Origin: Bacillota bacterium
GTDB lineage: Bacteria > Bacillota > Clostridia > Saccharofermentanales > Saccharofermentanaceae
Assembly: GCA_023397475.1 (NCBI GenBank)
Contig: JAEWUD010000025.1
Span: 1-64,000, forward strand
Length of the DNA: 64,000 nt
Direction of reading: 5' to 3'
Below the pieces are notes generated by a model, which saw nothing but the letters and a program-made list of their open reading frames with translations, did not search any database and had not been told where the DNA came from. Of the stretch, positions 63,653-64,000 are shown one piece after another. Position 1 is the stretch's first letter, and every line of letters begins with the position of its first letter. The translations under genes and the position numbers were made by a program.

Positions 63653-64000
63653 TTACATAAGGCTCTGGGACATACTTAGAATTGGTGCTCCACAAGCCGC
63701 TACAATGGTTAGAACGACACCCGCCATAATGATAATCATAATCGGTTCCATAGCAGCCGTCATCTTCGCTGTAGCAGCATCAGCCTCTTCTTCAAAGAAG
63801 TCCGCCGCTCGGTTAAGAATAGAATCAAGAGTACCGGACTCTTCACCAATGGATATCATCGCGCAAATCATCGATGGGAATTCAGTTATTCCACGCATCG
63901 ATCGGGAAAGTGAAAGACCCTTTCGGATATCATTACGAGCCGTATAGATTCTCGCCTGTAGATAACGGTTACCCAAAGTACGACTTGTAATCTCAAGAGC
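63653..64000 (-). CDS. pilC: Type II secretion/type IV pilus inner-membrane platform protein PilC, C-terminal part
   Basis: The window edge cuts the gene; about 115 residues are seen. They match the last part of T2SSF domains: GLSLSRSMRGI, then FPSMICAMISIGEESGTLDSILNRAADFFEEE, and a final helix IIIMAGVVLTIVAACG. The rest, and probably pilB, pilT and pilD, lie beyond the right edge. It starts the visible leftward pilus operon. Confidence 0.88.
   Translation of the reverse strand, partial: ALEITSRTLGNRYLQARIYTARNDIRKGLSLSRSMRGITEFPSMICAMISIGEESGTLDSILNRAADFFEEEADAATAKMTAAMEPIMIIIMAGVVLTIVAACGAPILSMSQSLM

Overview
The window looks like a chromosomal segment of a strictly anaerobic Firmicute of the Clostridia, with moderate GC in most genes. 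Evidence: a complete Rnf complex in the clostridial order C-D-G-E-A-B, a single-chain pyruvate:ferredoxin oxidoreductase, an anaerobic (class III) ribonucleotide reductase, a VanW protein, DnaD/DnaC-type replication proteins and a zinc-type L28. I cannot name the genus.

Layout. 1-12.7 kb is a surface-polysaccharide locus. A leftward rfbF (glucose-1-phosphate cytidylyltransferase, cut by the window edge) is followed by eleven rightward genes: a GT87-like membrane transferase, an SDR sugar-nucleotide enzyme, a GT2 with membrane anchor, rfbH (CDP-3,6-dideoxysugar dehydrase with Fe-S ligands), a GtrA flippase-like protein, manC, three GT4s, another GT2 and a coiled-coil methyltransferase. Together they suggest a glycan containing a CDP-derived 3,6-dideoxyhexose and GDP-mannose-derived sugars. 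12.7-18.2 kb holds a polyprenyl sugar-phosphate transferase, a zinc phospholipase C-like protein and a VanW protein. They lie between two inverted copies of an unusual repeat element with tandem ~75-bp hairpin units (4 copies and 6 copies).

18.2-27.8 kb carries housekeeping genes: gpmI, nifJ, dnaD-like, dnaC-like, acpS, an SH3 protein with an apparently inactive NlpC/P60 domain, and rpmB. 27.8-33.1 kb is the leftward rnfCDGEAB operon, which couples ferredoxin oxidation to NAD reduction and ion export, so it is functionally linked to nifJ. 33.3-52.5 kb contains a DUF4015 glycoside hydrolase-like protein, an ACT protein, a Nudix-like protein, YigZ, an HtrA protease with an overlapping small membrane ORF, a histidine phosphatase, a SurA/PrsA-like protein, a lipid kinase, nrdD, two tandem YfhO proteins, a DEDD exonuclease and a patatin.

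52.6-64 kb is a type IV pilus region. pilC (partial), pilM, pilN, pilO, a pilin, a second pilin and two minor pseudopilins read leftward. A PilX-like large protein reads towards them. The convergent gap between the two is filled by a group II intron sitting just behind a terminator and by an IS21-family element with a decayed istA and an intact-looking istB. No tRNA, rRNA or CRISPR array was seen.
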